Assembly: GCA_029961685.1 (NCBI GenBank)
Contig: JARWKL010000009.1
Coordinates: 31,059,708-31,123,707 of the forward strand
Source of the DNA: Aristolochia californica
Taxonomy: Eukaryota > Streptophyta > Magnoliopsida > Piperales > Aristolochiaceae
Length of the DNA: 64,000 nt
Reading direction: 5' to 3'
The notes under the pieces are model-generated. The model was not told the origin of the DNA, did not search any database, and saw only the letters and a list, made by a program, of their open reading frames with translations. Positions 12,251 through 23,389 of the stretch are shown piece after piece; the first letter of the stretch is position 1; the number at the start of each line of letters is the position of its first letter. The translations under genes were made by a program, and so were the position numbers.

Positions 12251-13201
12251 TGGATGTTGGGCCTCTGGGTCTATGTAGTCTCTCCATGTATAAATATTTG
12301 TATAGACTGAAAGAATTGACCGGTTATGTTGCCATACTGGTCCTCAAAATCTTAATTTTCTTTCCAAGTTGGGTATTCTGGGCAAATTATCTTGTAAATA
12401 ATAAGAGCATTTTTGCTCTTACTAGGCTACATAAATTGTTAATGATGATGAATACTAATTTAAGGGGTGTTAGTCCATAATGAACTTGAAATTGTTCATG
12501 CTGTTTGCCAAACTCATTCTCATCTGGCCCTGTTTCTCCTGTTTTTCCAGAATGACCATTGACTTTTCAAAGATTAATATCTCTTTATAGAAAAATCATA
12601 CCGAGAATTGGTTTAATAGGTAAGAAAATAGATTTACATATCTTTCGTTTGATATATAATTTTCCATATAAAGTATCTTTCTTGATAACATACAATACCT
12701 CGGAAGTTGAGGCTTTCTTACTGTTTCAAATATCGATTTCTCTTTGTAGATAACTCAGATAAAAAATTGGTTGAATAGGAAAATGAATAGACTTACAAAT
12801 ATTTATTTTCATATATATATTTCTCGATATAAAGTCTAGATATTGATATAAAAAAATACCTCGAAATCTGAAGATTTTTGTTAATGCTCGAACCTTTTTG
12901 CAATCTGACATTCGCTCATTCAAATATTGATATCTCTCTGAAGATGACTCTAATTGGAATAAATTTTTTTTCTTTCGAAAGTAGACTCAAATATCTTTCC
13001 GTCAATATATAATTTGAAATATAAAAAACTCCGTATAGAGGTAAAAAACGCAAAGGAAAACTATAAGACTGAAAAAAATAACTACGAACTTAGATCTAAG
13101 GTTTAGGGTTTAAAGAAAAGGATCACATTACCTCCATGAGTTGACCAAGTCAACTCACATAACCTGCTTTGATATCAAAATAAACGATAACCTAATAATG
13201 G
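12251..13201. other. XDH 3' flank and diverged tandem repeats
   Basis: 12251 to about 12470 is probable 3' UTR (A/T-rich). From about 12560 to 13080 there are three poorly matched tandem blocks, starting near 12575, 12729 and 12922, each with an 'ATATC-TCTCTTTGTAGATAACTC…AATTGGTT-AATAGG' type core. No gene recognised. Confidence 0.5.
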
Positions 13202-14425
13202 GAGTCCTGAAAATCAACATGGTATCAGAACTTTGATTTTCAGGACTCGTAGTATGGTTTTCGGTATTTCAGAAACCCATTATTTTCTTTTTTCATATTG
13301 TTAATTTGTTTTTTTTCATAGTTGCTATAACATGGTTTTTTTTATTTTGTTACTCCGTTTTTCCTGCTACTAGCATTACACACTGTTTTTTTTCTCCTAT
13401 ACTTCCGTAATTGCCACCCGTTCAGAAAACCCTGAGTCATCGTGGATGCATCGTCTGCTTGTGGGTGAAGCTCATTCCAGAGAACATTACAACTGATAAC
13501 CCAATGCTTTACGGTGGATGGTGGTCATTGCTGGGTCATTCTGATGAGTTGTGGTAGGCGAAAAACTAAAGAGAAGGCTGGCCATATTCACATAGTCGAT
13601 CGAGTTCTTGCTATTTGATCTCCGGAATTCCTGCTCCGACACTGGGCCCCTCTCTCTCTGCTTGTTTGAAAGCAATGAGAGCTCGCCTTTGCGATTTTGC
13701 TAAGTTGCATCTCCCTGCAAACCAAGCCATTCTTGAAGCAACAAAGATGGCTGGCCAGATGGGAGTCCATCACAATCTCTCGAAGAAGCATGTGCTTTTT
13801 GTGCCACTATAAAACACAGAAGAGTCTTCCCCTGCATTGCCGTCCACTGAATTTGCCATCCCAGGAGTACTCCGGTCTTGTCCCCCTTTTTTTGGAATCT
13901 GAAGATTAATCACCAATCCTTTGCTGGATTCAGCACGTTGCTTCTATTGTGGCTTATGGTATCTCTATTGTTGTTGATCCAAGTCAGCCACCGAGACGTT
14001 CTTTCTGGAGGTTTTATCTTCCTTGGTGCTAGTTTATTTCTGGAAGTGCTCAAGATATTGCTTCGCTGTTTCTCGGTATTCAGTCCCTTCTGGATTCAGA
14101 AAATTCTCTGCTTGTCTCCTTTACTAGGTGGCTGTATCTTATGAAATAATATCGATATTAATTACTGCAAGTTCCAATTCCAATATGGAATGGCATCGGG
14201 TTTATTTCTGGAACATTACTTGATCTTAATCTCTGAGTTCTGCTGCTATTTCCTTTTTCGAAAAACCTCTGGCTATCTCTTCGCTGGAAATTTATCTTCG
14301 GTTGCTGATTAATCTCATGCTGCTGATTTCTCGTCTTCATCGCTGATGTGTTGCTGCTTCTGGACAACAAATAAGTCTCTACTCCGTTAGATATTCTGGA
14401 AACTAGAGGAAAGTTTCAGGATCTA

Positions 14426-16787
14426 TGACGCCGGATATAATAGCGATTATCCTGTAGGCGGATCAAATTGAGAATCACGGGAGAAATACACGAAATCCGT
14501 CCTGAAATAGTAGAGAAATTCTCTAACTCGATTCAAAATATCATTCAACTACCTCCATAGAAACCTCTAAACAACCTTTTAAACAAATTCAACGCCCCCG
14601 TCAAGCCCGGGCTGCAGCACGAAATAACACAAACCCGAACCGTAAGAATTATGGTCAAACCCGGGTTCAATACAAAAGATCCAAATAATGATCCGACTAA
14701 GGGTCCGACTCCGACTAAAGATCCGATTAAAGATCCGAATATATACCCGTATCAGATATTCTCGCCTGCATCAGTCTCCTCGGGTTGGAAAGAACTCACC
14801 CTCGAGTTCATAATAGCTTCAACGGAACCCAAAAATGAAGGACACAAGGGTGAGACATGAAAAACATCTGAAGTCTGCAAATGACGCGCAGGAATGGCCA
14901 GCTTCTCCTGCTCAGGCGGCAGGCCAGGAGGAGGATCCTCCGCAACGTCTCCAGGCTCAACCTCTACTAAAAACATGGCGAGCGGAGGATTAGAGGGTCT
15001 TGCCTGACGAGATCGGACAGTCACGTCAGACATAACAATTGCACAAATACTACTGTCAATGGTCATACTGTAGACTGGATCAACAACGGGGCAGGTCGAG
15101 TGGAAAAGATTGGCCTTCAGCCAATCAGCCCCTGAAGCCCCCTGGGGAGGCACCAGACTCTGACGAACAATCAAAGGCGCATGGCCATCACCACACAACA
15201 CATCACCATCATCAGTAACATCATACACAGGTTCACCAAGCCCCGCAATGGCATCGACCATGTCTTCCTCAACAGCTGCATAATCATATTTAGGGGCACC
15301 AAGCTCTTCAATCGCATGGACTACGTCTTCCTCTACATCATCAACATCAAACACAGGTTCCTCAACATCATCATCATACATAGGGTCACCAAATGCCTTA
15401 TTGTCAGGTAACCGGGCGATGAATCGTTCAACTTGTAACATACCAGAAAACTCGGGTAGCATTACTCTGAAACCGAGGTCTAAAGGTTGATCTCCCTGAC
15501 CGCGGTGCTCCATGTATCCTAAACTCTGGTTGTCGAACCTGGGATCGTAATGGTGAGCTTCCATCTCACGAGACCCGAAATCCTGCATCGTGAGATGCTG
15601 GGTTAACTCTGCGACTTGCCTCTGCAAATCTGCAATTTTCACTAACTTGGCAACTTGCCTCTGTAAATCTTCAATTATCATGACTTGAATATTATGGTTG
15701 CGACCACGACCACCAGCCATGGAAGACAATATTTGTCCACTTTTTTTTTAATAAAAAAATAATAAAAAAATAAGATAACTTAGGGTTTCCCCCAAATCGA
15801 AAATACCTCGAGTCTGACGAAACTCCAGAAATTGGGATTTCGAAGCGCAAAACCTGATTTTCCGAAATCGAGACTCCTCCGGTGGCCCTCTCTGACCGTC
15901 GTCTCTAGCAGCTCGTCGCCTCCAGTGGCGCTAGCTCGCTTCGGCAATGAGGTTCTCTTGTCTCGAAACCCCCTTTCTCGGCACCACAAAACCCTTTTTT
16001 GGTGCCCTATTTTCCGTCAATCCCGAACTTGTTCCATTCGGCCAACTCTATCGACGGCTGTTCCGGCCACGACGACGGCAACGGCAACGTCGTACGATAG
16101 TTCCGGAGGTGACGATGTTGATGCCGAACCCTTTCCTTGCAGATTCCCTATCTTCCGGCAACTCCTGAGCCTCTGCTCTATTTTCTGTAACTGCTCGGTC
16201 AAGTCCTAAGCTCTGTTCGGTCGAATCCCGAGTTTTTTCGGCAGCAATGTTGAGCGGTAGCTCAACGGTGACGGCAATGGCGCCGTACGGTGACAGCAAT
16301 GGCGACGGCGTCGTCTTCGTTGACCCTTCTGCTTGCTGCAACGTCTTTGGCTAGATCAGTTTCTTCCGGAGCCTGATGCTCTGATACCAATCGACGCCGG
16401 ACAGAATAGCGATTATCCTGTAGGCGGATCAAATTGAGAATCACGGAGGAACACACGAAATCCACCCTGAAATCGTAGAGAAATTCTCTAACTCGATTCA
16501 AAATATCATTCAACTACCTCCAGAGAAACCTCTAAACAACCTTTAAAACAAATTCAACGCCCTCGACAAGCCTGGACTGTAGCTCGGAATAACCCAAACC
16601 AGAACCCTAAGAATTATGGTCCAACCCAGGTTCAATACATAAGATCCGTTTAAGGATCCGACTATGGGAGCGACTTCGAATAAAGATCCGACTATTTACA
16701 TCAATCAGATTAAGGATCCGACTAGTTACATAGGATCTGATTAAGGATCTGAATATATACCCGTATCAGATATTCTCGCCTGCATCA
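14426..16787 (-). mobile_element. Non-autonomous Ty3/gypsy element with perfect target duplication
   Basis: Minus-strand element. The 5' LTR is 16392-16787 and the 3' LTR 14426-14773. LTRs start TGATGCAGGCGAGAATATCTG and end near CCGGCGTCA; TGGTATCAGAGC follows the 5' LTR (about 16377-16389). The target duplication ATCTA at 14421-14425 and 16788-16792 is exact, so both ends are defined. The 1.6-kb interior codes only for a short gag/protease remnant, with no reverse transcriptase or integrase. It is therefore a deleted derivative depending on other elements. The 3' LTR is about 48 bp shorter, mostly within the GGATCCGA-rich block. Confidence 0.88.
14752..15720 (-). CDS. Gag/protease remnant ORF of the gypsy element
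   Basis: 322 codons from the ATG at 15718-15720 to a stop in the 3' LTR. Residues about 10-45 form a coiled-coil-like DLQRQVA… repeat. Next comes LPEFSGMLQVERFIARL, like the gypsy gag entry motif (LP-x-F-x-G…). Two acidic repeats follow (EEPVFDVDDVEED, GEPVYDVTDDGD). Then ANLFHSTCPVV…YSMTIDSSICAIVMS resembles the retropepsin start but has Asp-Ser-Ser in place of Asp-Ser/Thr-Gly, so it is probably inactive. The C-terminus (PPGLPP, VFHVSPL…) resembles gypsy linker and chromo-region tails. This is what remains after large internal deletions of gag-pol. Confidence 0.6.
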   Translation of the reverse strand: MAGGRGRNHNIQVMIIEDLQRQVAKLVKIADLQRQVAELTQHLTMQDFGSREMEAHHYDPRFDNQSLGYMEHRGQGDQPLDLGFRVMLPEFSGMLQVERFIARLPDNKAFGDPMYDDDVEEPVFDVDDVEEDVVHAIEELGAPKYDYAAVEEDMVDAIAGLGEPVYDVTDDGDVLCGDGHAPLIVRQSLVPPQGASGADWLKANLFHSTCPVVDPVYSMTIDSSICAIVMSDVTVRSRQARPSNPPLAMFLVEVEPGDVAEDPPPGLPPEQEKLAIPARHLQTSDVFHVSPLCPSFLGSVEAIMNSRVSSFQPEETDAGENI

Positions 16788-17529
16788 ATCTAGCTGTGTA
16801 GTTCATCTTGGAAAGTCATATGCTGGAATGTAGTAAGAATCGGAAACCAGCTGTTAGAAATTTTATTTCGGAAACTTTGCTGGATTGAGTTTTCATTCAG
16901 AAAGTTCTCGAAAATTTAGTCTGCTGCAATTTTGGAAGCGGGGAAGATGACTCTGCTGTTTCTTTTGTTAGTTGCTTCTCCGGGATTTATCTCTGCTCTA
17001 TAAAGTTGCTGTTGCCGAATAACCAGGGAAGAAGACGTACTGTAGCAAAATTTATGTTTCATGTTTATTGTAGCTCAATTAATCTGCCGGGCCTGCTCTT
17101 GTTTTGCCAACCCGAACTCGCCCAAGTCAAGCCAGCGAGCCAAGAAACGAGCCAGACCGAGTTCCCAGCTGACCCGAGGTACTGTTTTTGCACTAACAAG
17201 ACCGGGTCAACTCGGGTCTGGGTCAACCTGACTCGGGCCACTTATTTTTTGCCTCGGTATATGTGCCCAAGATTTTAGCGCCACTCGGTAAAAAATTTTC
17301 TCTCGCAGGATTATTATTTTTTAAGAATTGACACATTATTCCTTAGTCAGCATATTATTTGGTATAAATATGTGTATTGGATTATTTCATGGGTTATTTT
17401 ACAAGGTTTATTTTGGGTCTAGTTAAATGGGCCAAGCCAAGCCCATTTCAGTTGCTGCTATTGTCTCTTTTATTGAGACATTATTATTAAAGAAAAGGTA
17501 GCCTCATACCATTATTTATTGTCAACCCC

Positions 17530-17855
17530 GTAAAAAATATCAATTTTTGTTGGTACATGACGGCGAAACTTCATCCCCATAAAAAATATCAAATTTATTT
17601 GTGGTTGGGAGTCCATGACGGTGGAACTTTGTCCACGTAAAAAATATCAAATTTATTTGTGGTTGGAATCCATGACGGAGGAACTTCATCTCCGTAAAAA
17701 ATATCAAATTTATTTGTGGTTAGGAGTCCATGACGAAGGAACTTCATTTCTGTAAAAAATATCAAATTTTTGTGGTTGGGTCCATGGTGGAGGAACTTCA
17801 TCCTTGTAAAAAATATCAAAATTTTTGTGGTTGGAAGTCCATGACGGAGGAACTT
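17530..17855. repeat. Minisatellite, ~57-bp unit, about six copies
   Basis: Successive units begin with CATGACGG-like words near 17556, 17611, 17671, 17729, 17782 and 17839. Each contains GAGGAACTTCATC, a TAAAAAATATCAAATTT tract and TTTGTGGTTGG. It lies in the 3' interior of the old LTR element. Confidence 0.85.
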
Positions 17856-18039
17856 ATTGTTATATTTATGTTACTTCCCCCCATTAATATCATATATTAC
17901 TCTACCATTTGAGAGTTATTGTCTTGTGGAGGGACATGGTGGTGGAGGTAGACACTTCAGAGCAATGTCTTAGCGACTAGGAGTGATTTACTCTCACTAA
18001 TATTATACCAACTGGGCTTTATGAACGAGAACACCAGCG

Positions 18040-18251
18040 TGAGGGGGAGTGTTGGAAGATGAAGGCATATTATATAAAAAAAAATTTATACATCATTTGC
18101 AGCAAGTTGGGAGTTCATGCTATTCTCTCACCCCCAGCTTGAGGGGGAGTTTTGGAAGATGAAGGCCTATTATATAAAAAAGATTTTATATATCATTTGC
18201 AGCAAGTTAGGAGTTCATGCTATTCTCTCATCCCCAGCTTGAGGGGGAGTG
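18040..18251 (+). repeat. Repeated polypurine-tract block before an LTR
   Basis: GAGGGGGAGTG(or T)TTGGAAGA occurs three times (about 18042, 18143, 18241), separated by near-identical ~100-bp segments with TATTATATAAAAAA and CATTTGCAGCAAGTT. The last copy abuts the 3' LTR start at 18250. It looks like a tandem duplication of the tract plus the first bases of the LTR. Confidence 0.7.
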
Positions 18252-18686
18252 TTGGAAGACAGGTCCCAAGCCCACACGACCAAGGAACATTTACATATCC
18301 AAGTGTATTAGAAGTTGGGCCCAAACCTATAAGACCAAGGTAGACCCATGCAACCAAGACATATAGAAGATTGGGTCAAGGCCCACAAATCAAGGAGAAG
18401 GCCCATAAGCCCAGATACATTGATGGCAGGTTGGTAAATAAAGTGTCATCTCATAGAGATGACATTGATGTAATTATGTTAAAGTTCTACGGTTAAAACC
18501 CTAAACCCTAAATCCTAAGTTTAGGGGTATTATTATAATATTGTAGTTTCATAAATCTATAAATAGAGCTTCAGGGGGAGGGTAAGGAATAATCAATTCC
18601 ATAACCCTTCTTCCTCCAGTTTTTTCCTAATGGTTTTCTTTCCCTTTTTCTCTATGAGCTAAATTCATAGAGTCCTGAAATCAACA

Positions 18687-21290
18687 AATAAAAGTAAAAA
18701 ATAACATAAGCGAATATAATAAAGAAATAAATTATTTTTTTAATAACATAAGATATATTCTAACATTAAAAACCACTAATTTAATACAGTAATAAAAAAA
18801 TAATATAATAAATAAATAAATATATTATTTGATCAATAACATAATATTTATTTTTACGTATTATTAATTAATAATATATTGTCACAAAATTTAAAACCGT
18901 TGGTTTAATTAATTATAGCAATGGGATAATTAAACCAAAAAAATTTATCAAATATTTATTTTAATAATATTTTAATTATGACTATTAAATCACTAATTTA
19001 ATACAATAATTATAAAATGAATATATCGAATAAATAAAAACAATTATTTTATAAATAAAAAATATGGATTATTAAACCACTTCGTCTTCCTCACCGTGCG
19101 CGTTGTCTTCCTCAGTGCCGATAATGGCGGTAGACTACGGCGACGCTCCAACAGTACGCCGAGAAGGAGAAGAGAGGGAGGCCGAGGGACCAGGGGGTCG
19201 AGAGGCTCGGTCTCCCGTGCTCTGCGACAGAGGTCGAGAAGGGGAAGAGAGGGAGGCCGAGAGGGAGAAGATTAAAGGAAAAAAAATTCTGGGGAGGAAG
19301 GCCGAATGGGAGAAAAAAATTTCGGGAAGAAATTTTTCTTTCCTGGGGGGAGGGGAGGAGATCATCTTGGACTAAGGGCCTAATCAAATGAACTGAGTAA
19401 TTCATTTTGGATTAACCCATTTTAGGTGAGTACAACTCTTTCTCCATTATTTTCCGCCATCAAAGATAGAATCACTACACGAGCCAAGTAGAACTGAACC
19501 AATTAGCTGGTTTCCACTTGAACATCTATAAAGGATTCGCTTGCATAGACATATTAAACATGTTTAAAAAATAGATATGTCTATGTCACTGGAAAATTTC
19601 AAGATTGTAAAAAATCTGAATTAGATCCAAGTCTATTAATAAAGCATTTAGACTTAAACTTAATGACTAAAGATATACAAACCAAAATTTGAGAAACTGG
19701 TTTATCTGATCAGATCCAGCTCCTCGAAAGTCCTACTTTTCCAACTTCATATCTTAGTTTATCCCTGTAGGTAAGATGTCTCTTTTGTATTTCTTTTCGA
19801 AAGCTTGAAGTTAGACCCGAAATAAACCTTCTTTTAATATTGTGAGCTGTTGAAATTTGAATGAAAGATCAGCAATATCTATTGAGATTTTCATGAACAA
19901 AGATGTCTTCTTTCTGAAAAGACAGGGAAGAAATTAAGACACGTCCCACCATTGTCTTAATGAGGATTAGTCTATCGATTACGTGAAAGAAAATATGCAA
20001 CTGCACCATTGAAAAACGAAAGTGGTACTAAAATTATCAAATGATTTGCTAAACGATGGTGTAAAAAATTTTAAAAAATTGTAGAGTGCCAATTTTTGAT
20101 GATCTGATTTAGTTTTATTCAATTCAGCCAAACAAATCATAATTCATGAGATTCATTAGTCCTTGCATGGGAAAAAGTCATACAAATACTCTAAAATGTA
20201 GCTTTCAGATGAGAATGACAAACAATAAATTAGTTGGTTTTGGGTTGTAAGAGTCAGAAACTATAAGAAAAACGTCTTGGACCTCTCCAAATGAAAGATC
20301 ATTAACAGTAATAATCTGTCTTAAGGAGGTCTCTGTGTCTTTCTAATCATGTTCAGGTCTTCTTGCTGTGATCCAGTTAATGCTCCCATATCCTTAATTA
20401 GAATCAAATAATGACAAGTACCCATTGAAGCTTTCGAAGTTCTGAGATTTTCTTAAGTTGCGTTTCAGCATGAGACGGAACCAGACGCGGATAGAAAGCC
20501 ATGACTCAGTTCTATACTGAAACGCGCTTCAGGTAGGAGTTATTCAAAATTGTTACTTTGTTTCATATTCTTTAAATACTGTCCAGTATTATTTGCAGTA
20601 GAATGAAACCACTAAAGCCAGATGTTCAGATTTGGTAGAATGAGAATTTCCTCCGAGGGTTTTTAAATAATCAGAGTCTTTGTTGTTCCCTTCAAGAAAC
20701 AAACGGGAAGTCGCTTTAGTTATTTTGAGGTGTTACCTGTTGCATTATCTTAGTGCAGCTTGCAGGCTTCGACCCTTCACCAACATTCTTTCGTGACAAG
20801 ATGGGTGAGCACCAGCCTCGCTGCAGCAAATTAAATCGTTATTCTTACCTCTTCAAAGTCAAAACTCCGCGTATATAATAATTTGAATAAACTCTGGCAG
20901 GATTTGTAAAATTTTAGAACATTTTCATAATCTTGATTTCACAACCTCCTTGTTTCCATCATGCTTCGATAGTATATTCAACTGGGGAAGCTTCCGACCG
21001 CTGCCAAATGCCCGTTTTCCTCTCGGAGGAGACGCGTTCACGTTGGGGAAAAAAATAGCGAAAGCAGCGACTTACTTCACCAACCCTATGTTCCATTTTC
21101 TTCATGATTTGCATTTCTCCACCGTCGACATATTCCTGCTTGGATTTAATCAAACAAAGCGAGACAAAGAAATGTTAACGACTGGGTATCAGAAAGGCGA
21201 GGAGGAACTGCAGATGTAGGATTTGAATACGTCTACTTCCAGCTAATTTACTGTATTTTATTGAAAGTTTCCCGGTGGAAGGATCTGTCA
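18687..21290. other. Intergenic: no gene recognised
   Basis: 18690-19080 is strongly A/T-rich. 19100-19375 is a short G/A-rich block with a 90-codon low-complexity ORF (E, R, G), not credible as a protein. 19380-21290 is unique-looking sequence leading into the extensin promoter. I see no transposon termini here. Confidence 0.5.
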
Positions 21291-21296
21291 GCTTGC

Positions 21297-21305
21297 TATA
21301 TAAAG
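21297..21305 (+). promoter_or_regulatory. TATA box of extensin 1
   Basis: TATATAAAG, 126 bp upstream of the ATG at 21431. The same TATATAAAGG context recurs upstream of the extensins at 31824 and 52081. Confidence 0.7.
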
Positions 21306-21430
21306 GCCTCTCTTCTTTCCAAATCATGGATTAAGAGACCTTGAGGTTTTCCATCCTGAAATCAACAGCTTGTAGTAGCAGAGCTTGAAGTAGCTTCACT
21401 TGGGTCGGCAGCTTGGCATCCAAGGCAGGA

Positions 21431-22804
21431 ATGGGGAAGCCGGAGATGGGGCTGCAATGGCCCAGCCTGGTCTTTGCGGTGGCCGTGTGCTTGGTTGCTA
21501 CCAGAGTGGCAGCAGACCATGATACTTACTACTACAGTTCTCCACCACCACCACCTCCCTATGTTTACAAGTCACCACCCCCACCATCTCCATCACCACC
21601 GCTTCCATATGTTTACAAGTCGCCACCCCCACCCTCACCTTCTCCTCCTCCATATGTTTACCAATCACCACCCCCACCCTCACCGTCGCCTCCTCCTCCT
21701 TATGTCTACAAGTCACCACCTCCTCCTTATGTCTACAAGTCACCACCTCCTCCATCTCCGTCTCCTCCTCCTCCATACTACTATAAATCTCCTCCACCTC
21801 CCTCACCATCACCACCACCTCCATATGTTTACAAGTCACCACCCCCACCCTCACTTTCTCCTCCTCCTCCATATGTTTACCAATCACCACCCCCACCCTC
21901 ACCGTCGCCTCCTCCTCCATATGTCTACAAGTCACCACCTCCTCCATCTCCATCACCTCCTCCTCCATACTACTATAAATCTCCTCCACCTCCCTCACCA
22001 TCACCACCACCTCCATATGTTTACAAGTCGCCACCCCCACCCTCACCTTCTCCTCCTCCTCCATATGTTTACCAATCACCACCCCCACCCTCACCGTCGC
22101 CTCCTCCTCCTTATGTCTACAAGTCACCACCTCCTCCATCTCCATCACCTCCTCCTCCATACTACTATAAATCTCCTCCACCTCCCTCACCATCACCACC
22201 GCCTCCATATGCTTACAAGTCGCCACCCCCACCCTCACCTTCTCCTCCTCCTCCATATGTTTATGAATCACCACCCCCACCTTCACCGTCGCCTCCTCCA
22301 CCATATGTCTACAAGTCACCACCTCCTCCGTCTCCATCACCTCCTCCTCCATACTACTATAAATCTCCTCCACCTCCCTCACCATCACCTCCGCCTCCAT
22401 ATGTTTACCAGTCGCCACCCCCACCTTCACCTTCTCCTCCTCCTCCTCCTCCTCCATATGTTTACAAATCACCACCCCCACCCTCACCATCGCCTCCTCC
22501 TCCTCCATATGTCTACAAGTCACCACCTCCTCCATCTCCATCACCTCCTCCTCCATACTACTATAAATCTCCTCCACCTCCCTCGCCATCACCACCACCA
22601 CCTTACATTTATCAGTCACCACCTCCACCATCACCCTCACCTCCTCCTCCATATGTTTACCAATCACCACCCCCACCATCTCCTTCACCTCCACCTCCGT
22701 ACTACTATAAATCTCCTCCACTTCCTTCACCATCACCACCCCCTCCTTACATGTACAAGTCACCACCACCACCATCTCCTTCTCCTCCACCTCCTCACTA
22801 CTAG
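21431..22804 (+). CDS. Extensin (YVYK/YYYK type), single exon, original tail cut off
   Basis: 457 residues. Start chosen at 21431 (MGKPEMGLQWPSLVF): the frame is open further up but has no earlier ATG. A signal peptide (residues about 1-28, core PSLVFAVAVCLVATRVAA) sends it to the wall. The rest is SPPPP and SPSPPPP alternating with YVYK, YVYQ and YYYK. In extensins the SPPPP prolines are hydroxylated and arabinosylated, and Y-x-Y-K motifs form tyrosine cross-links. The frame stops at TAG (22802-22804) directly before YKSPPSPSPSSPPPYYYK in the same frame, then after a one-base shift comes PHPYDYYYSPAPPKDYKWHD and TAA at about 22944. The stop is thus probably secondary. The shortened protein still looks secretable and cross-linkable. 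Confidence 0.9.
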   Translation: MGKPEMGLQWPSLVFAVAVCLVATRVAADHDTYYYSSPPPPPPYVYKSPPPPSPSPPLPYVYKSPPPPSPSPPPYVYQSPPPPSPSPPPPYVYKSPPPPYVYKSPPPPSPSPPPPYYYKSPPPPSPSPPPPYVYKSPPPPSLSPPPPYVYQSPPPPSPSPPPPYVYKSPPPPSPSPPPPYYYKSPPPPSPSPPPPYVYKSPPPPSPSPPPPYVYQSPPPPSPSPPPPYVYKSPPPPSPSPPPPYYYKSPPPPSPSPPPPYAYKSPPPPSPSPPPPYVYESPPPPSPSPPPPYVYKSPPPPSPSPPPPYYYKSPPPPSPSPPPPYVYQSPPPPSPSPPPPPPPYVYKSPPPPSPSPPPPPYVYKSPPPPSPSPPPPYYYKSPPPPSPSPPPPYIYQSPPPPSPSPPPPYVYQSPPPPSPSPPPPYYYKSPPLPSPSPPPPYMYKSPPPPSPSPPPPHY

Positions 22805-22945
22805 TACAAATCACCACCATCACCATCTCCATCCTCACCTCCTCCTTACTACTACAAACCACCACCCTCACACTATCCCCGCCACATCCTTACGATTATT
22901 ACTACTCACCCGCTCCACCAAAGGACTACAAGTGGCACGATTAAT
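22805..22945 (+). pseudogene. Former C-terminal tail of extensin 1
   Basis: Directly after the TAG the frame reads YKSPPSPSPSSPPPYYYKPPPS. A shift near 22870-22880 leads to PPHPYDYYYSPAPPKDYKWHD followed by TAA. The composition is the same as the gene body and ends cleanly, so one substitution and one single-base indel explain it. The alternative, a natural stop at …SPPPPPPHY, is possible because some extensins end in HY. Confidence 0.6.
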
Positions 22946-23389
22946 TAGTTTGATTCTTGTTACGTGGAAAGAGGTTCTGAAATTACAGAATGCTAAGAAG
23001 CTCAACCGTGCATGTTGTTGTTCTTATTTTATTTTCGTATCGTATATTTCTGAGAATAAACAGAGACAAGGATGCACATTGTACTACTGGCTATCGTTTC
23101 TTTCTTGTTGCTGAAGTTATATTTGATTAATTTGATATTTCTTGATAACGAGAATAGAGTGCAACTCCTACATTTTTTCATGTTTCGTTTTCGTTGTTCG
23201 TAATTGGATAGCTAAATGTTCTGTTTTGAATCGTATGGGTAGAAGCATAAGCGTGTACAAAAACTCTGGGAATTGAATCCAAGTAATCGGCAGTCAGAAA
23301 AGTGTAGCATAAGCACAGGATAGGTTATCTTATAGTTTGTATTTCTAGTATAGGCACAAATACTATAATCAGGTTTTTTGTCATTATCA
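22946..23389 (+). other. 3' flank of extensin 1
   Basis: Probable 3' UTR with AATAAA near 23055, then A/T-rich spacer up to the copia element. No gene seen. Confidence 0.5.

Larger units (their letters stand above)
13202..18686 (+). mobile_element. Old LTR element with truncated 5' LTR, host of a nested gypsy insertion
   Basis: A 3' LTR of 437 bp (18250-18686) starts TGTTGGAAGACAGG, has TATAAATAGAG near 18557, and ends TCCTGAAATCAACA. The same end, TCCTGAAAATCAACA, occurs at 13205-13219, followed at 13220 by TGGTATCAGAAC, a tRNA-Met-type primer site. Upstream of 13202 the match stops, so the 5' LTR is truncated or replaced. GAGGGGGAGTG polypurine tracts precede the 3' LTR three times. The interior shows no recognisable gag or pol. 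The nested gypsy at 14426-16787 is removed to reconstruct it. The link between the two ends rests on about 17 bp plus the primer site. Confidence 0.55.

Noticed and set aside
16017..16513. Several 60-125 codon ORFs on both strands at 15832-16513
   Set aside because: They lie in the G/C-rich leader between the 5' LTR and gag of the gypsy element and do not resemble any gag or pol domain.
19103..19375. 90-codon ORF rich in Glu, Arg and Gly
   Set aside because: Low-complexity GAGGCCGAG-type repeats; minus-strand frames are equally open. No domain, no homologous copy in the window.
20459..20526. Inverted repeat GCGTTTCAG … CTGAAACGC, considered as a MITE or hairpin
   Set aside because: Arms match over only 9 bp, with ~48 bp between them and no target duplication. 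Expected by chance in this much sequence.
21540..22800. Regular repeats that could be taken for a CRISPR array
   Set aside because: The repeats are codon-phased coding repeats of an extensin with no unique spacers, in a plant nuclear context.
21474..23114. Long ORFs in other frames over the extensins, e.g. 546 codons rich in H/L here, 457 codons on the minus strand at 21498-22871, and 558 codons at 52145-53821
   Set aside because: They arise because a CC(T/A)-rich repeat with few stop-forming words stays open in several frames. Their peptides (HHLLLHMFTN…, EEVVTCRHMEE…) have no signal peptide or known domain, while the extensin frame has both.
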